Under the pieces are notes generated by a model. It was given only the letters and a program-made list of their open reading frames with translations. It searched no databases and had not been told where the DNA came from. This document shows, piece after piece, positions 16,163-24,861 of a stretch of DNA of 64,000 nt (positions are counted from its first letter, which is position 1; every line of letters starts with the position of its first letter). The translations under genes were made by a program, and so were the position numbers. The DNA lies in assembly GCA_949282965.1 (NCBI GenBank), contig CASDQW010000007.1:1-64000 (forward strand). The letters are read 5' to 3'. The DNA comes from an uncultured Lentisphaeria bacterium. GTDB lineage: Bacteria > Verrucomicrobiota > Lentisphaeria > Victivallales > Victivallaceae.

Positions 16163-17218
16163 TTACCCGATGATGCCGCCGCCGAGCAGGTATTCCCCGT
16201 CATAAAACACCGCGGCCTGTCCCGGGGTTACCGCGCGCAGCGGTTCGTCCGGAATCACCGTGCAGGTGGCATTCTCTCCAGGCAACAGCCGGGCCTTGAC
16301 CGGCGTGCCGCGGTAGCGCACCTGCACCTCCAGTCGTTCCGGAAGCGGGAGGTTCGAGTGGCTGATCAGATCCCGGACGGCGAAGGATTGGGAAAACAGC
16401 GCGTCTTCGTCCGTTTCCAGCGTAATGTCACCGGATTGCGGATCGATTTCCACAATGTAGGCCGGTTTGCCGAGCGCTACATTCAGTCCTTTGCGCTGGC
16501 CGATGGTGTACTGATGAATCCCCGTGTGCCGACCCACCGCCCGGTTGCGGTACAGAAAACGGCCCGGTTTCGGCGGCAGCTCGAACAAGCGCCGCAGCGT
16601 TTCTCCGAAACATTCCCCCGGCACCTGAAAACAGGCATCCTGGCTGTCCGGTCGGGAGGCGGTGGGCAGGCCGATTTCCGCGGCGAGGCGCCGCACTTCC
16701 GTCTTGTCCAGCTCCCCTACCGGGAAATACAGTCGTTCCAGCATTGCCTGCGACAGCCGGTAGAGAAAGTAACTCTGATCCCGGCCCGGATCGCTCCCCC
16801 GCCGCAGGCGCGTGCCTCCAGCGCTTCGTTCCAGTCGCGCGTAATGACCGGTCAGCACACCGTCGGCGCCGGTTCCGGCGGCATATTCGAACAGGGTGGC
16901 GAATTTAATGAGCGCATTGCACCGACAGCAGGGGTTCGGCGTGCGGCCGGCGGCATATTCGTCCGCCGCCGGTCGCAGCACCTGCTGCTCGAACTCCGGG
17001 TAGCGGTCAATGAAGTGGTGTTCGATGCCCAGTGTTGCGCAAACGGACTGCACGGCGAGTTCATCGTTTTTTCCCACGCACAGCTGGGCTGCGGAGAATA
17101 ATGGATCCGGATGCCGCAAACGCAGCGTGACACCAATGACTTCGTGCCCCTGCCGTTGCGCCAGCGCGGCGGCCAACGAGGAATCCACACCTCCCGACAT
17201 GGCGGCGATCAGCTTCAT
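16163..17218 (-). CDS. mnmA: tRNA-uridine 2-sulfurtransferase
   Basis: This 351-residue enzyme thiolates U34 of tRNAs for Lys, Glu and Gln. The PP-loop AMSGGVDSSLAAALA binds ATP. The first catalytic Cys is in TPNPCCRCNALIKF and the second in DSQDACFQVPG. YTIGQRKGLN and the C-terminal beta domain (VRYRGTPVKARLLPG, QAAVFYDGEYLLGGG) complete the family pattern. The start at 17218 places the PP-loop at residue 7, as usual; a longer in-frame extension lies inside argH and was not used. Confidence 0.95.
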   Translation of the reverse strand: MKLIAAMSGGVDSSLAAALAQRQGHEVIGVTLRLRHPDPLFSAAQLCVGKNDELAVQSVCATLGIEHHFIDRYPEFEQQVLRPAADEYAAGRTPNPCCRCNALIKFATLFEYAAGTGADGVLTGHYARLERSAGGTRLRRGSDPGRDQSYFLYRLSQAMLERLYFPVGELDKTEVRRLAAEIGLPTASRPDSQDACFQVPGECFGETLRRLFELPPKPGRFLYRNRAVGRHTGIHQYTIGQRKGLNVALGKPAYIVEIDPQSGDITLETDEDALFSQSFAVRDLISHSNLPLPERLEVQVRYRGTPVKARLLPGENATCTVIPDEPLRAVTPGQAAVFYDGEYLLGGGIIG

Positions 17219-17237
17219 GATCCTGAGCCCGCCAGTT

Positions 17238-18614
17238 TCAATCCAGCGCCAGTTCGTGACGCCAGAAGTCCAGCTGCCGCCGTACCTGCTTGTATCCGGT
17301 GCCGCCGGTGATGTCGCGTTTGGCCACGCTGTTTTCCGGGACGAACAGCGAGAGAAACTCCTCCGTCGCCTCCGGAATGGTCTGCCGCATTTCCTCCAGC
17401 GGCACGGCGTCGAGAGCCTTGCCGTGTTCCCGGCAGTATTTGACGAAGGCGCCCACCCGGTGATGGGCATCCCGGAATGGCACCCCCAGCTCCACAAGTT
17501 TTTCCGCCAGGTCGGTTGCCATCAGCGCCGGGTCGGAGGCGGCTTCCCGCATCCGGTCGCGCCGGATGGCCATGGTGGCGATCATCGGCGGGTAGACTTT
17601 CAGGATCATCGCAACGGTATCAAGCGCGTCGAAAATGCGTTCCTTGTCTTCCTGCAGGTCGCGGTTGTAGGTCAGCGGCAGTCCCTTGCAGAGCGTGAGC
17701 AGTGCCATCAGGTCGCCGCAGATCCGGGCGCATTTGCCGCGGGAGAGTTCCGCCACATCCGGGTTTTTCTTCTGCGGCATCAAACTGGAGCCGGTACAGA
17801 AGGTGTCATCAAGTTCGATGAAGCCGAATTCCTGCGAACACCACAGAATCAGGTCCTCCGAAAGACGCGACACGTGCACCCCGAAAATCGCCAGCGCGCT
17901 CAGCAGTTCAATCGCGAAATCCCGGTCGGCCACCGCGTCCATGCTGTTGCGGCTGACCCGGTCGAACCCCAGTTCGGCACAGACGAACTCCCGGTCGATC
18001 GGCAGCGTTGAACCGGCCAGCGCGCCGGACCCCAGCGGCATGACGTTCAAGCGCTTACGACAATCCAGCAGGCGTTCGCGGTCCCGGTCGAACATTTCCA
18101 CATAAGCCAGCAGATGGTGGGCGAACAGCACCACCTGGGCGTGTTGCAGGTGGGTGAAGCCCGGCAGAATCGCGTCGTCATCCGCCGCCGCCCGCTGCAC
18201 CAGCGCCTTCTGGAATTCCCGGAACCCGGCTGCCAGTTCGTCGATCCGGTCCCGCAGATAGAGTCGGATGTCCAGTGCCACCTGGTCATTGCGGCTGCGG
18301 GCGGAATGCACCCGGGCACCTTCCGCGCCGAGCGCGGCGATCAGGGCGCTTTCGATGTGCATGTGAATATCTTCCAGCGCCACCTGATATTCGAAATCAC
18401 CGGCCTCGATCCGTTCCCGGATCCGGTCCAGTTCCGCGCGGATGGCTTCCGCCGTGGCGGCGGGAATGATGCCCTGCTTCGCCAGCATTTTCACATGGGC
18501 TTTGCTGCCGGCGATATCGTGCGCGTAAAGCCGTTTGTCAAAAGAAATCGATTCCGAAAGCAGCGCCACATCCTCCCGTGGATTCGCGCTGAACCTGCCA
18601 CCCCAAAGTGTCAT
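17238..18614 (-). CDS. argH: Argininosuccinate lyase
   Basis: This 458-residue enzyme splits argininosuccinate into arginine and fumarate. Signature parts are the N-terminal LWGGRFSANP, HMHIESAL, HSARSRNDQVALD, GFTHLQHAQ with the catalytic His region, and the fumarase-superfamily loop GSSLMPQKKNPD. GAGGA lies about 10 bp upstream of the ATG. No other arginine genes are adjacent; it precedes the tRNA/rRNA modification genes mnmA and rlmH with gaps of 5-19 bp, so they are probably co-transcribed. Confidence 0.96.
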   Translation of the reverse strand: MTLWGGRFSANPREDVALLSESISFDKRLYAHDIAGSKAHVKMLAKQGIIPAATAEAIRAELDRIRERIEAGDFEYQVALEDIHMHIESALIAALGAEGARVHSARSRNDQVALDIRLYLRDRIDELAAGFREFQKALVQRAAADDDAILPGFTHLQHAQVVLFAHHLLAYVEMFDRDRERLLDCRKRLNVMPLGSGALAGSTLPIDREFVCAELGFDRVSRNSMDAVADRDFAIELLSALAIFGVHVSRLSEDLILWCSQEFGFIELDDTFCTGSSLMPQKKNPDVAELSRGKCARICGDLMALLTLCKGLPLTYNRDLQEDKERIFDALDTVAMILKVYPPMIATMAIRRDRMREAASDPALMATDLAEKLVELGVPFRDAHHRVGAFVKYCREHGKALDAVPLEEMRQTIPEATEEFLSLFVPENSVAKRDITGGTGYKQVRRQLDFWRHELALD

Positions 18615-18671
18615 AAATTATGATTCCTCATTATGTTAGCTGGTTATTGACTTATCTGGTTCGCGCCGCGG

Positions 18672-19085
18672 TCAGCGGCGCGGCGTGCCGGATGAGGGAA
18701 TGAAACGGATTTCGCGGCATCCGCCGCCGATGACGGCATTGACTCGTTTTCGCAGTAAATCGGCGGTCCCCGACAGTTCCCGCAGAAACGCGCTGTGCCG
18801 AACCTCGACACTCAGGACTCCATCCCGGAATCCCCCGACCCGGGTCAGAGCCGCCAGCTGGCGACCGGCGACTTCTTCCCACGCGCCTTCCAGCTCGATG
18901 CGCTGAAGTGTTTCCGGTTGAAAGATCTGGGCTCCGAGTCCGGCGATCACTTCATGGATCGGCTGTGGACGCGGGCTGCAGGCAACGACTTCCGTGCGCG
19001 CAATCTCCTCGCCGTACCAGGCGCTCAGCATCTCCCGGCGCAGCCGTCGGTATTTCATCTCTTTGTATTTGCTGCGGTCCAGCAC
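18672..19085 (-). CDS. DUF721 / DciA-like protein
   Basis: The 137-residue product has the DUF721 (DciA) domain at residues 40-125: IAGLGAQIFQPETLQRIELEGAWEEVAGRQLAALT is followed by a GVLSVEVRHSAFLRELSG strand-helix unit. I describe only the family; DciA proteins load the replicative helicase in bacteria without DnaC or DnaI. A GTG start is chosen because GGAG stands 7 bp upstream; an ATG nine codons later is possible. It sits 15 bp after the small membrane-protein gene and 57 bp before argH. Confidence 0.8.
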   Translation of the reverse strand: MLDRSKYKEMKYRRLRREMLSAWYGEEIARTEVVACSPRPQPIHEVIAGLGAQIFQPETLQRIELEGAWEEVAGRQLAALTRVGGFRDGVLSVEVRHSAFLRELSGTADLLRKRVNAVIGGGCREIRFIPSSGTPRR

Positions 19086-19100
19086 GATGGGACTCCGTCA

Positions 19101-19472
19101 TCAGCCGGTGCCGATGCCGAAGAAGGAAATCGGCAAAAGCAGGGTATGAAACACCAGTTTAAACGGTGCGATACTTCCCTTTACCACGTTTTTCAACCCC
19201 GGGGCGAAACCGCCGAACGGCGCGCCCAGCGTGGCCTGCAGCACCCCCAGCGGCAGCAGCATGATTTCCAGAATATCCACCCCCATGGTGAGCATCTGCC
19301 GCCCGCCACTCATCAGGCCCCGGATCACGTAGGGACGGGCGACCTCGGCGGCTTTCAGGGCCAGCGGCGCCAGAATGGCAATGGTTACCGGGTCGATCGC
19401 CTCCGCCTTCGGCGGCGGAACCAGCGTGAAGATCATGACCGACGCGGTCAGTATCAACAGAAATCTGCGCAT
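19101..19472 (-). CDS. Small secreted or membrane hypothetical protein
   Basis: This 123-residue protein has a strong N-terminal signal or anchor (MRRFLLILTASVMIFTLVPP, then Ala-rich). Further hydrophobic stretches follow: TIAILAPLALKAAEVARPYV, ILEIMLLPLGVLQATLG and a C-terminal FKLVFHTLLLPISFFGIG. I do not recognise a family. AAGG lies 6 bp before the ATG. The gene is preceded by a good promoter and a structured leader of about 90 nt, which is notable for such a small gene. It heads the string leading to the DciA-like gene. Confidence 0.65.
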   Translation of the reverse strand: MRRFLLILTASVMIFTLVPPPKAEAIDPVTIAILAPLALKAAEVARPYVIRGLMSGGRQMLTMGVDILEIMLLPLGVLQATLGAPFGGFAPGLKNVVKGSIAPFKLVFHTLLLPISFFGIGTG

Positions 19473-19564
19473 ATCACCTTATATTCCATCGGGTTTTTTG
19501 CCCAGCAGTCCGCCCCCATAGGGGGCGGTTGTGCGGCACCGCGCGCTTCGCGCGTGCCCGGCTT
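19473..19564 (-). promoter_or_regulatory. Structured 5' leader with stacked hairpins (candidate cis-regulatory RNA)
   Basis: Between the predicted transcription start and the ATG, the minus-strand RNA can form three hairpins in order. The first is GGCA-CGCGCG, loop AAG, CGCGCG-(bulged G)-TGCC (19535-19558). The second is a perfect 8-bp CCGCCCCC/GGGGGCGG with a three-base loop (19510-19528). The third is a small GGG/CCC hairpin with an A-rich loop (19491-19503), 15-20 nt before the ribosome site. It matches no riboswitch consensus that I know. Confidence 0.5.
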
Positions 19565-19570
19565 TTTTCG

Positions 19571-19599
19571 AATATATACCGGTATCCGGCGAAAAGCAA
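19571..19599 (-). promoter_or_regulatory. Sigma-70 promoter for the leader and small membrane gene
   Basis: Minus strand: TTGCTT (19594-19599), 17-bp spacer and TATATT (19571-19576). Transcription would start near 19564, just before the first hairpin. Confidence 0.6.
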
Positions 19600-19670
19600 C
19601 TGCGTCCGGTGCTTTTTTCTTGATAAATGGATTTGAAAAAACCGAAATCGGCGGCAAATTAGGAACAGGA

Positions 19671-19721
19671 ATGAATCATCATGCGGTGGTGCGGCGCGAT
19701 CTCCCGGACATCCGGGCGTGA
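19671..19721 (+). CDS. Possible ilvN leader peptide, 16 residues
   Basis: A 16-codon frame encoding MNHHAVVRRDLPDIRA begins 1 bp after AGGAACAGGA-type ribosome-site bases and ends 31 bp before ilvN. It contains Val-Val, Leu and Ile, as short ilv leader peptides do. Two small hairpins overlap or follow it: CCCGG/CCGGG (19703-19716) and GACGG/CCGTC (19720-19732). No U-run terminator follows, so classic attenuation is not shown; control of ilvN translation is a possibility only. Confidence 0.35.
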   Translation: MNHHAVVRRDLPDIRA

Positions 19722-19752
19722 CGGCTTCCGTCGGAACGTGAATGGAGCAAGT

Positions 19753-20256
19753 ATGGGAAACGACAACGGCGAAAAACATACCATTTCGGTGCTGGTCGCC
19801 AATAAATTCGGGGTGCTGGCCCGGGTGGCCGGTTTATTCAGCGGACGCGGCTACAATATTTCCTCGCTGACGGTCAACGAGACCAACGATCCGAAAGTTT
19901 CCAAAATGACCATTGTTACCTCCGGCGACAGCGCGGTTCTGGAGCAGATCGACAAACAGCTGCGCAAACTGGTGGATGTTATCCGTGTGGCCGACCTGAC
20001 CGGAGAATTCTTTATCGAGCGTGAGCTGGCGCTTTTCAAGGTCAAGGCCGATACGCCGGAGAAGAAGTCCCAGCTGATTCAGGTTGTGGAGATTTTCAAC
20101 GGAAAGTTCGTTTCCGTTCATCCGGACGAGTTCGGGATCGAAATTTCCGGCCGTTCGGACAAGATCGACAACTTTATGGAAATGGTCAAGGATTTCGGCA
20201 TCATCGAAATGGCCCGTTCCGGCCGGGTCGCTATTTCCCGGAAGGCGCATCACTGA
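19753..20256 (+). CDS. ilvN: Acetolactate synthase small (regulatory) subunit
   Basis: This 167-residue subunit activates the large acetolactate synthase subunit and gives valine feedback control in branched-chain amino acid synthesis. The N-terminal ACT domain reads ISVLVANKFGVLARVAGLFSGRGYNISSLTV with the Asn-Glu-Thr loop after it. The second half (ERELALFKVKAD, IEISGRSDKIDNFMEMV, MARSGRVAISR) is the usual C-terminal ACT-like domain. GGAG lies 5 bp before the chosen ATG. The large subunit gene (ilvB) is not adjacent on either side, which is uncommon. Confidence 0.95.
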   Translation: MGNDNGEKHTISVLVANKFGVLARVAGLFSGRGYNISSLTVNETNDPKVSKMTIVTSGDSAVLEQIDKQLRKLVDVIRVADLTGEFFIERELALFKVKADTPEKKSQLIQVVEIFNGKFVSVHPDEFGIEISGRSDKIDNFMEMVKDFGIIEMARSGRVAISRKAHH

Positions 20257-20273
20257 GAAGTGCCATACAGCAG

Positions 20274-20311
20274 AACGCCGTTCCCGGTTTTTCGGGAACG
20301 GCGTTTTTTTT
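20274..20311 (+). terminator. Rho-independent terminator of ilvN
   Basis: A perfect 13-bp stem, AACGCCGTTCCCG/CGGGAACGGCGTT, with a six-base loop is followed by a run of T. It lies 17 bp after the ilvN stop. Confidence 0.93.
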
Positions 20312-20354
20312 ATTGTTTTGTCGTTTTCGCGGCCGCCGTCGCGGCCGCGGAGAG

Positions 20355-23300
20355 TTACTGGAGAACGGTCATTCCGTTCGGAGTCAGCGCTGCGACCGTG
20401 TTTCCGGCAACGGCCAGACGCAGCACCTGCCCGGCAAGACGGTGGCTGCCCAGCACCTTGCCGGTATCGGAGAGTGCGAAGACCTGTCCATCCGCCGTGC
20501 CGGCCCAGAGCCGTCCGCCCTGCACGGCCAGCGCGGTGACGCCGCTGCCGAGGTTGCAGGTCCAGAAGCGCTTCGAGCCATCCGGCGCATAGCAGTACAC
20601 CATGCCGTTCAGCGAACCGCAGTAAATCACCGGCTGTCCGCCCGCCGTGCCGGCAGCCAGCGCCGGAACCTGATCACCGGTTTGAATTTCGGCAACCTTG
20701 GTGCCGTTCCGGAAGAACATGATTTCGCCGCCGTCGGTGCCGAGCGCCAGATTCCGCCAGCGATCGCTGCCCGGTGCGGACGCTGCGCTGAGGCAGCCGG
20801 GCGTGTTGGTGGTGACTTTCCATTTGACCTGGCCTTCCGGAGAAAGCATCATCACGTGGTAGTATTTGGTCCCGACCAGCGCTTCGCCCTTGCCGTCGCC
20901 GTCCAGATCGGCGCAGTGGATGAAACGACCTTCGCGAACCGTTTCAAAATTCCAGAGTTCCCGGCCGTTGCCGTCGATGGCGATGGTACGCCAATTGTTG
21001 TTGGCAATGAGAATTTCCTTTTGGCCGTCGCCGTTGAGGTCGGCGATCTGAACGGCGTTGACCACCGCCTTGTAACGGTAGAACGGAATCTTGTAGCACC
21101 AGAGCTCCTGTCCGTTCAGATTGTAGGCGCGGACGGTTTCGTTTTCCAGCCCGGCGATGATTTCCATCTGGCCGTCGCCGTTGACGTCACCCGCGTCAAG
21201 CGCGTTAACAGAGGCGGGCGCGGTAATGCGGCGTACCGGCCGGGCAGCGGTGTCGAGCAGGGCGATGGTACCGGATTCGTTGCCGACGGCGAACTGGATT
21301 CCGTCAGCGCCGACCACCGTCATACTGCGGGCGCCCTCCAGCGTGATGTGACCGTCGTCCTGGAGCGCCGGATAAGACTTCGCGGCGTCCGCCGTCCGGG
21401 CGGGCGCGGGGGCGGCGTTGACGGCGGGCGCGGCTTTCAACGTCCCCTTGTCCGTGGTAAAGCCCTGATCATCCAGCATGACGGTTATGCGGTCGGCGCC
21501 GGCAGGATGAATGGCGATTTTCCGGTCGCCGAGGGTGAAGGAGACACCGCCGTTCTCCAGTTCGGTCAGGTCGGCGGCCGGAACCGGGCCGTCGGCATTG
21601 CCGTGCCACAGGGTGCAGAGCGTCTGCAATTCGTTCTTGCGCAAAGCGGCGGCGCGGCTGAATTCCACGGAATACACTTCTCCCGGGGCGTGCGGGTACT
21701 CCTGCCAGTTGGCTGCCAGTTCCGGATCGGGGGCGATCAACGGGGATATCCCCGGATTCCCTTCCAGCCGCATTCTGGGGGCGCCCTCCTGGGTCAGTTC
21801 GACCGCGCTGCCGTCGGCGGCGGGGCGACCGACGCAGTTCCATTTCTGGCGCAGGATGGCTTGACCGTCCTGGTGCGGCAGAACCGCGTCCAGGACCGCC
21901 AGCGCGCCGGTTTCCCGCAGCCAGACCAGGTGGCGGATCCAGTCGAACGATTCGCCGGCAAGTTTCATCGACACCACGCCCAGCCGGGCGTCCGCGCCGT
22001 AGTCGATCAATTCAGCGTAAGGACCGTAAGGCGTCCAGAATCCGTCAAACACCACCGTGAGGGAGTTGTGAAAGCGGGTGGCGCCCTGATAGTAATGATT
22101 GTCGCCGAGCCACTGCCGGCCGTAAAGCATCAACCGTTCGATGCTCATGGCGTCGGCATGGCCGTGCCCGCCGCCGTTGACGCCGTCAGTCAACAGATAG
22201 AAGGCATCCCGGTCGAAACTTTGCCGAAAGGAGAGCTTGTCAAAGCATTTCGTTACCGGCGGCACATTGTTTTTCGGCGGTTCGGTTTCGTAGAACGCCG
22301 GGGCCAGCGGCAGGATGTGCACCCCGTCGAAGCCTTCCGGCACCGGTATTTCCGGCTCACCGCCGCGGGTGAAATTGCCCCGGGCCACGCTGCCCCAGAG
22401 TCGGGTTTCATGGCGCCAGCGCTGGTATTTTTCGTTGGCCGCCCATTCGATTACCGGATCGCGGGTGAGGCAGGCGGCAATCCCGATCGGGGTTGAATCT
22501 CCACGATAGCAGGTCCAGAGGCCGGTGTCGCCGAACGGCACCTGATAACGGTCGTTGTCCATGGAGGTGATCAGCATGTCGGCCATGGCGCGGACGACGC
22601 CGTTGCGCAGGACGGTGTCGTCGGGGCGCAGCGCGGCGTAACGCATGACGTGTTCCCAGGTCAGCCACTGGTAGCTGTTGCAGTCGTCATGCACCTTGCC
22701 CGCCACGTTCTGGACCGCGAAAATCCGGTCGCCGGCGCGGAGCAGAATTTTCCCGTCGGGATATTCCGGATAATATTTGGAGAAGTACAAGCCCGCCATC
22801 ACCGCGCCGAGCGCACCATGGGAACCGTGGTTGTGCACGACTTTGAGCGACTGGGTTTCCGCCTTGTTGCGGACTGCCTCGTAGACCCAGTTGTTAAGCA
22901 TCAGCGTGATGTCCAGCCGTTCCTGATCGGTCAGAATCGGGTCGTGTTCGATCATGTCCGCCGCCGAGATGGCGCCGAGCGCGGAAAAGTCACTGTCCTG
23001 CCCCCAGGGCCCGCTGTAACGGCGCGGGTCGGGATGCGCGGCGAATTCCGCATACATCTTCGCCACCGCGGCGAAAAGCCGGGCGTCGGAGGGATCGTGG
23101 GAGACATGATACCGGTCGCCGATTTCGGCCAGCACCTTGGCCAGCGACTGGTGGCGTCCGCTTTCATGAACTTCCCGGGCGTATTTCAGGCCGTCCTCGA
23201 ACGACATTTTTTCCACCATCTTCTCCTGATCGGCGCCGTAGTCGGCGCGGAACAGCAGCGGAGTGACCAGGCTGCCCGGTTTGCCGTGTTCGGCGAGCAT

Positions 23301-24821
23301 GGCGGCGGCGGCTTCCGCGCCTTTGAGCAGTCCGGCATCATCGGAAGCGCCGACCGCCAGAACGTCCACTCCGCGGCGGACCGGTTCCTTGACCGTCGTC
23401 ACGATAAAATGGCCCGCGCCGGGGAAAGTACCGTCGAACAGCACCAGCCGGCGACCGTAAATCAGCGTGAAGGCCGGATTGCTCCAGACATTGCCGAGCA
23501 GAATGGCGGGGGAGGCCAGTTCCCCGTCGGCGCGGACGCCGGGGCGGCTCTGCAATTCGACGCCGCAGGCCTCCTTGACGGCATCGACGATGGTTTTCGC
23601 CGCGGCCCGTCCGGCTTCGCTGTCGGGATGGAGCACCACCGGCGGCGGTGCGCCGTCCGCAATCAGGCGGCTGGCGGGATCCAGTTTCACTGGCTCTTTC
23701 AGGCTGTTGCCGATGTAGCGCACTTCGTCGCCGATGCGGAAATTCCGCAGTTCCAGACTGATCGGTCCGTCCATCCGGGGCGAGATCTGGCCGTAGACCA
23801 GGTCGATGCGGTCCACCTTGTCCGGGGTACCGTCGGAGCTCCAGACTCGGTGCCAGTTGAGGCGGGTGCTGAAATGGCGCTGCAGGGTGACCGTGTTCCA
23901 TTCCGGTTCCAGTTCATCGGCATACGTATGATAGGCCCAGACGGCCTTGGGCTCCCCCTGATTGTAGAGATAGACGTAGCAGAAATCCGACAGGTCTTCG
24001 GAGCGCATGTCGAACGTCAGGGATTTGCCGCGCAGATCCAGCGGCCGGGCAAGGCGCATGGAAATGCGGCGCTGAGACATGGCTCTGCTGTTTCTGGCGG
24101 TCTGGGCGCTGATCTTCAGAACGCCGGTGGCGGGATCGATGGTGATGACTTCATCCCGGCCGCCCCGGACCGAGGCCAGGCCGCCGATGGTGGAAAAGGG
24201 GTTCCGCGCCGGAATGGTGACGGCGGGCGCCGGAGTCGGCGCGGCGGCACGGGCGGAGGAGGGAACGGGGAGGTCTTTGCGGGGGACGAGTTTCACATTG
24301 CGGATTGCCAGCGACAACGGCTCCGCGGGGTGGGGGGCTTTGCGGATGATGGAGAAAAGCAGTCCGCTGACCCGGTTCGGTTTTTCCCCGGAGACGCCGC
24401 GGAAGCCGTAACGCATCCCCTCCGCTCCGTTGAATTGCAGCAGCACCGGCGTCCAGCGGTCGGCGGACATTTCACTGCCGTCGGCGTCGCCGCGCAGGAC
24501 CGGCAGCTTGACGCCTTCGTTGGTGGCGGCGATGATGATGCTGTTGAACCCGGCGCTCGGGCGCAGCTCGAACGAGAGCGCCTTGTCGCTCAGGTCCAGC
24601 GGCTGCTTCAGCTGAAACGAGACGGCGGCGCGGCTGCTGCCGCTGCCCGGGGTGGTGAGGGCCTTGGAAACACAGATTGCGCCATCCGGGCTTTCCTGGA
24701 TTTCGCATCCCCGGTCGACGCCCCGCCGCGCGGTGCCGCCGAGCGCCTCCAGCAGGTCCGCACCGGATGCTGTGCTCAGCAGCATTCCGACCGTGAACAG
24801 CCATGCCATGATTTTTCTCAT
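20355..24821 (-). CDS. Very large secreted heparinase II/III-like protein with C-terminal beta-propeller
   Basis: This 1488-residue protein has a signal peptide (MRKIMAWLFTVGMLLSTASG). Residues about 70-190 and 235-360 are two related beta-sandwich units (LDLSDKALSFELRPS and LDLRGKSLTFDMRSE). Residues about 390-520 resemble the accessory domain before alpha-glucuronidase/heparinase-like modules (GNVWSNPAFTLIYGRR). A helical toroid follows (HNHGSHGALGAVMAGLYFSK, DDCNSYQWLTWEHVMRY), then a heparinase-type beta domain with GGGHGHADAMSIERLMLYG. From about 1180 there are beta-propeller repeats with calcium-loop motifs (DVNGDGQMEII, DLNGDGQKEILIA, DLDGDGKGEALVG). Polysaccharide lyase or hydrolase activity is inferred. 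The GntR-type regulator upstream probably controls it. Confidence 0.8.
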   Translation of the reverse strand: MRKIMAWLFTVGMLLSTASGADLLEALGGTARRGVDRGCEIQESPDGAICVSKALTTPGSGSSRAAVSFQLKQPLDLSDKALSFELRPSAGFNSIIIAATNEGVKLPVLRGDADGSEMSADRWTPVLLQFNGAEGMRYGFRGVSGEKPNRVSGLLFSIIRKAPHPAEPLSLAIRNVKLVPRKDLPVPSSARAAAPTPAPAVTIPARNPFSTIGGLASVRGGRDEVITIDPATGVLKISAQTARNSRAMSQRRISMRLARPLDLRGKSLTFDMRSEDLSDFCYVYLYNQGEPKAVWAYHTYADELEPEWNTVTLQRHFSTRLNWHRVWSSDGTPDKVDRIDLVYGQISPRMDGPISLELRNFRIGDEVRYIGNSLKEPVKLDPASRLIADGAPPPVVLHPDSEAGRAAAKTIVDAVKEACGVELQSRPGVRADGELASPAILLGNVWSNPAFTLIYGRRLVLFDGTFPGAGHFIVTTVKEPVRRGVDVLAVGASDDAGLLKGAEAAAAMLAEHGKPGSLVTPLLFRADYGADQEKMVEKMSFEDGLKYAREVHESGRHQSLAKVLAEIGDRYHVSHDPSDARLFAAVAKMYAEFAAHPDPRRYSGPWGQDSDFSALGAISAADMIEHDPILTDQERLDITLMLNNWVYEAVRNKAETQSLKVVHNHGSHGALGAVMAGLYFSKYYPEYPDGKILLRAGDRIFAVQNVAGKVHDDCNSYQWLTWEHVMRYAALRPDDTVLRNGVVRAMADMLITSMDNDRYQVPFGDTGLWTCYRGDSTPIGIAACLTRDPVIEWAANEKYQRWRHETRLWGSVARGNFTRGGEPEIPVPEGFDGVHILPLAPAFYETEPPKNNVPPVTKCFDKLSFRQSFDRDAFYLLTDGVNGGGHGHADAMSIERLMLYGRQWLGDNHYYQGATRFHNSLTVVFDGFWTPYGPYAELIDYGADARLGVVSMKLAGESFDWIRHLVWLRETGALAVLDAVLPHQDGQAILRQKWNCVGRPAADGSAVELTQEGAPRMRLEGNPGISPLIAPDPELAANWQEYPHAPGEVYSVEFSRAAALRKNELQTLCTLWHGNADGPVPAADLTELENGGVSFTLGDRKIAIHPAGADRITVMLDDQGFTTDKGTLKAAPAVNAAPAPARTADAAKSYPALQDDGHITLEGARSMTVVGADGIQFAVGNESGTIALLDTAARPVRRITAPASVNALDAGDVNGDGQMEIIAGLENETVRAYNLNGQELWCYKIPFYRYKAVVNAVQIADLNGDGQKEILIANNNWRTIAIDGNGRELWNFETVREGRFIHCADLDGDGKGEALVGTKYYHVMMLSPEGQVKWKVTTNTPGCLSAASAPGSDRWRNLALGTDGGEIMFFRNGTKVAEIQTGDQVPALAAGTAGGQPVIYCGSLNGMVYCYAPDGSKRFWTCNLGSGVTALAVQGGRLWAGTADGQVFALSDTGKVLGSHRLAGQVLRLAVAGNTVAALTPNGMTVLQ

Positions 24822-24861
24822 CGCCGTTTTCCTCCATATGTTGGTGTATTGGTCATCAGGA

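Noticed and set aside
19535-19568. Hairpin followed by TTTTTT on the plus strand, resembling a terminator
   Set aside because: No plus-strand gene ends upstream; the hairpin is better explained as part of the minus-strand leader.
18795-19670. Plus-strand open frame ahead of the ilvN leader frame
   Set aside because: It is antisense to the DciA-like and membrane-protein genes; only its last 16 codons, with their own ribosome site, were kept.
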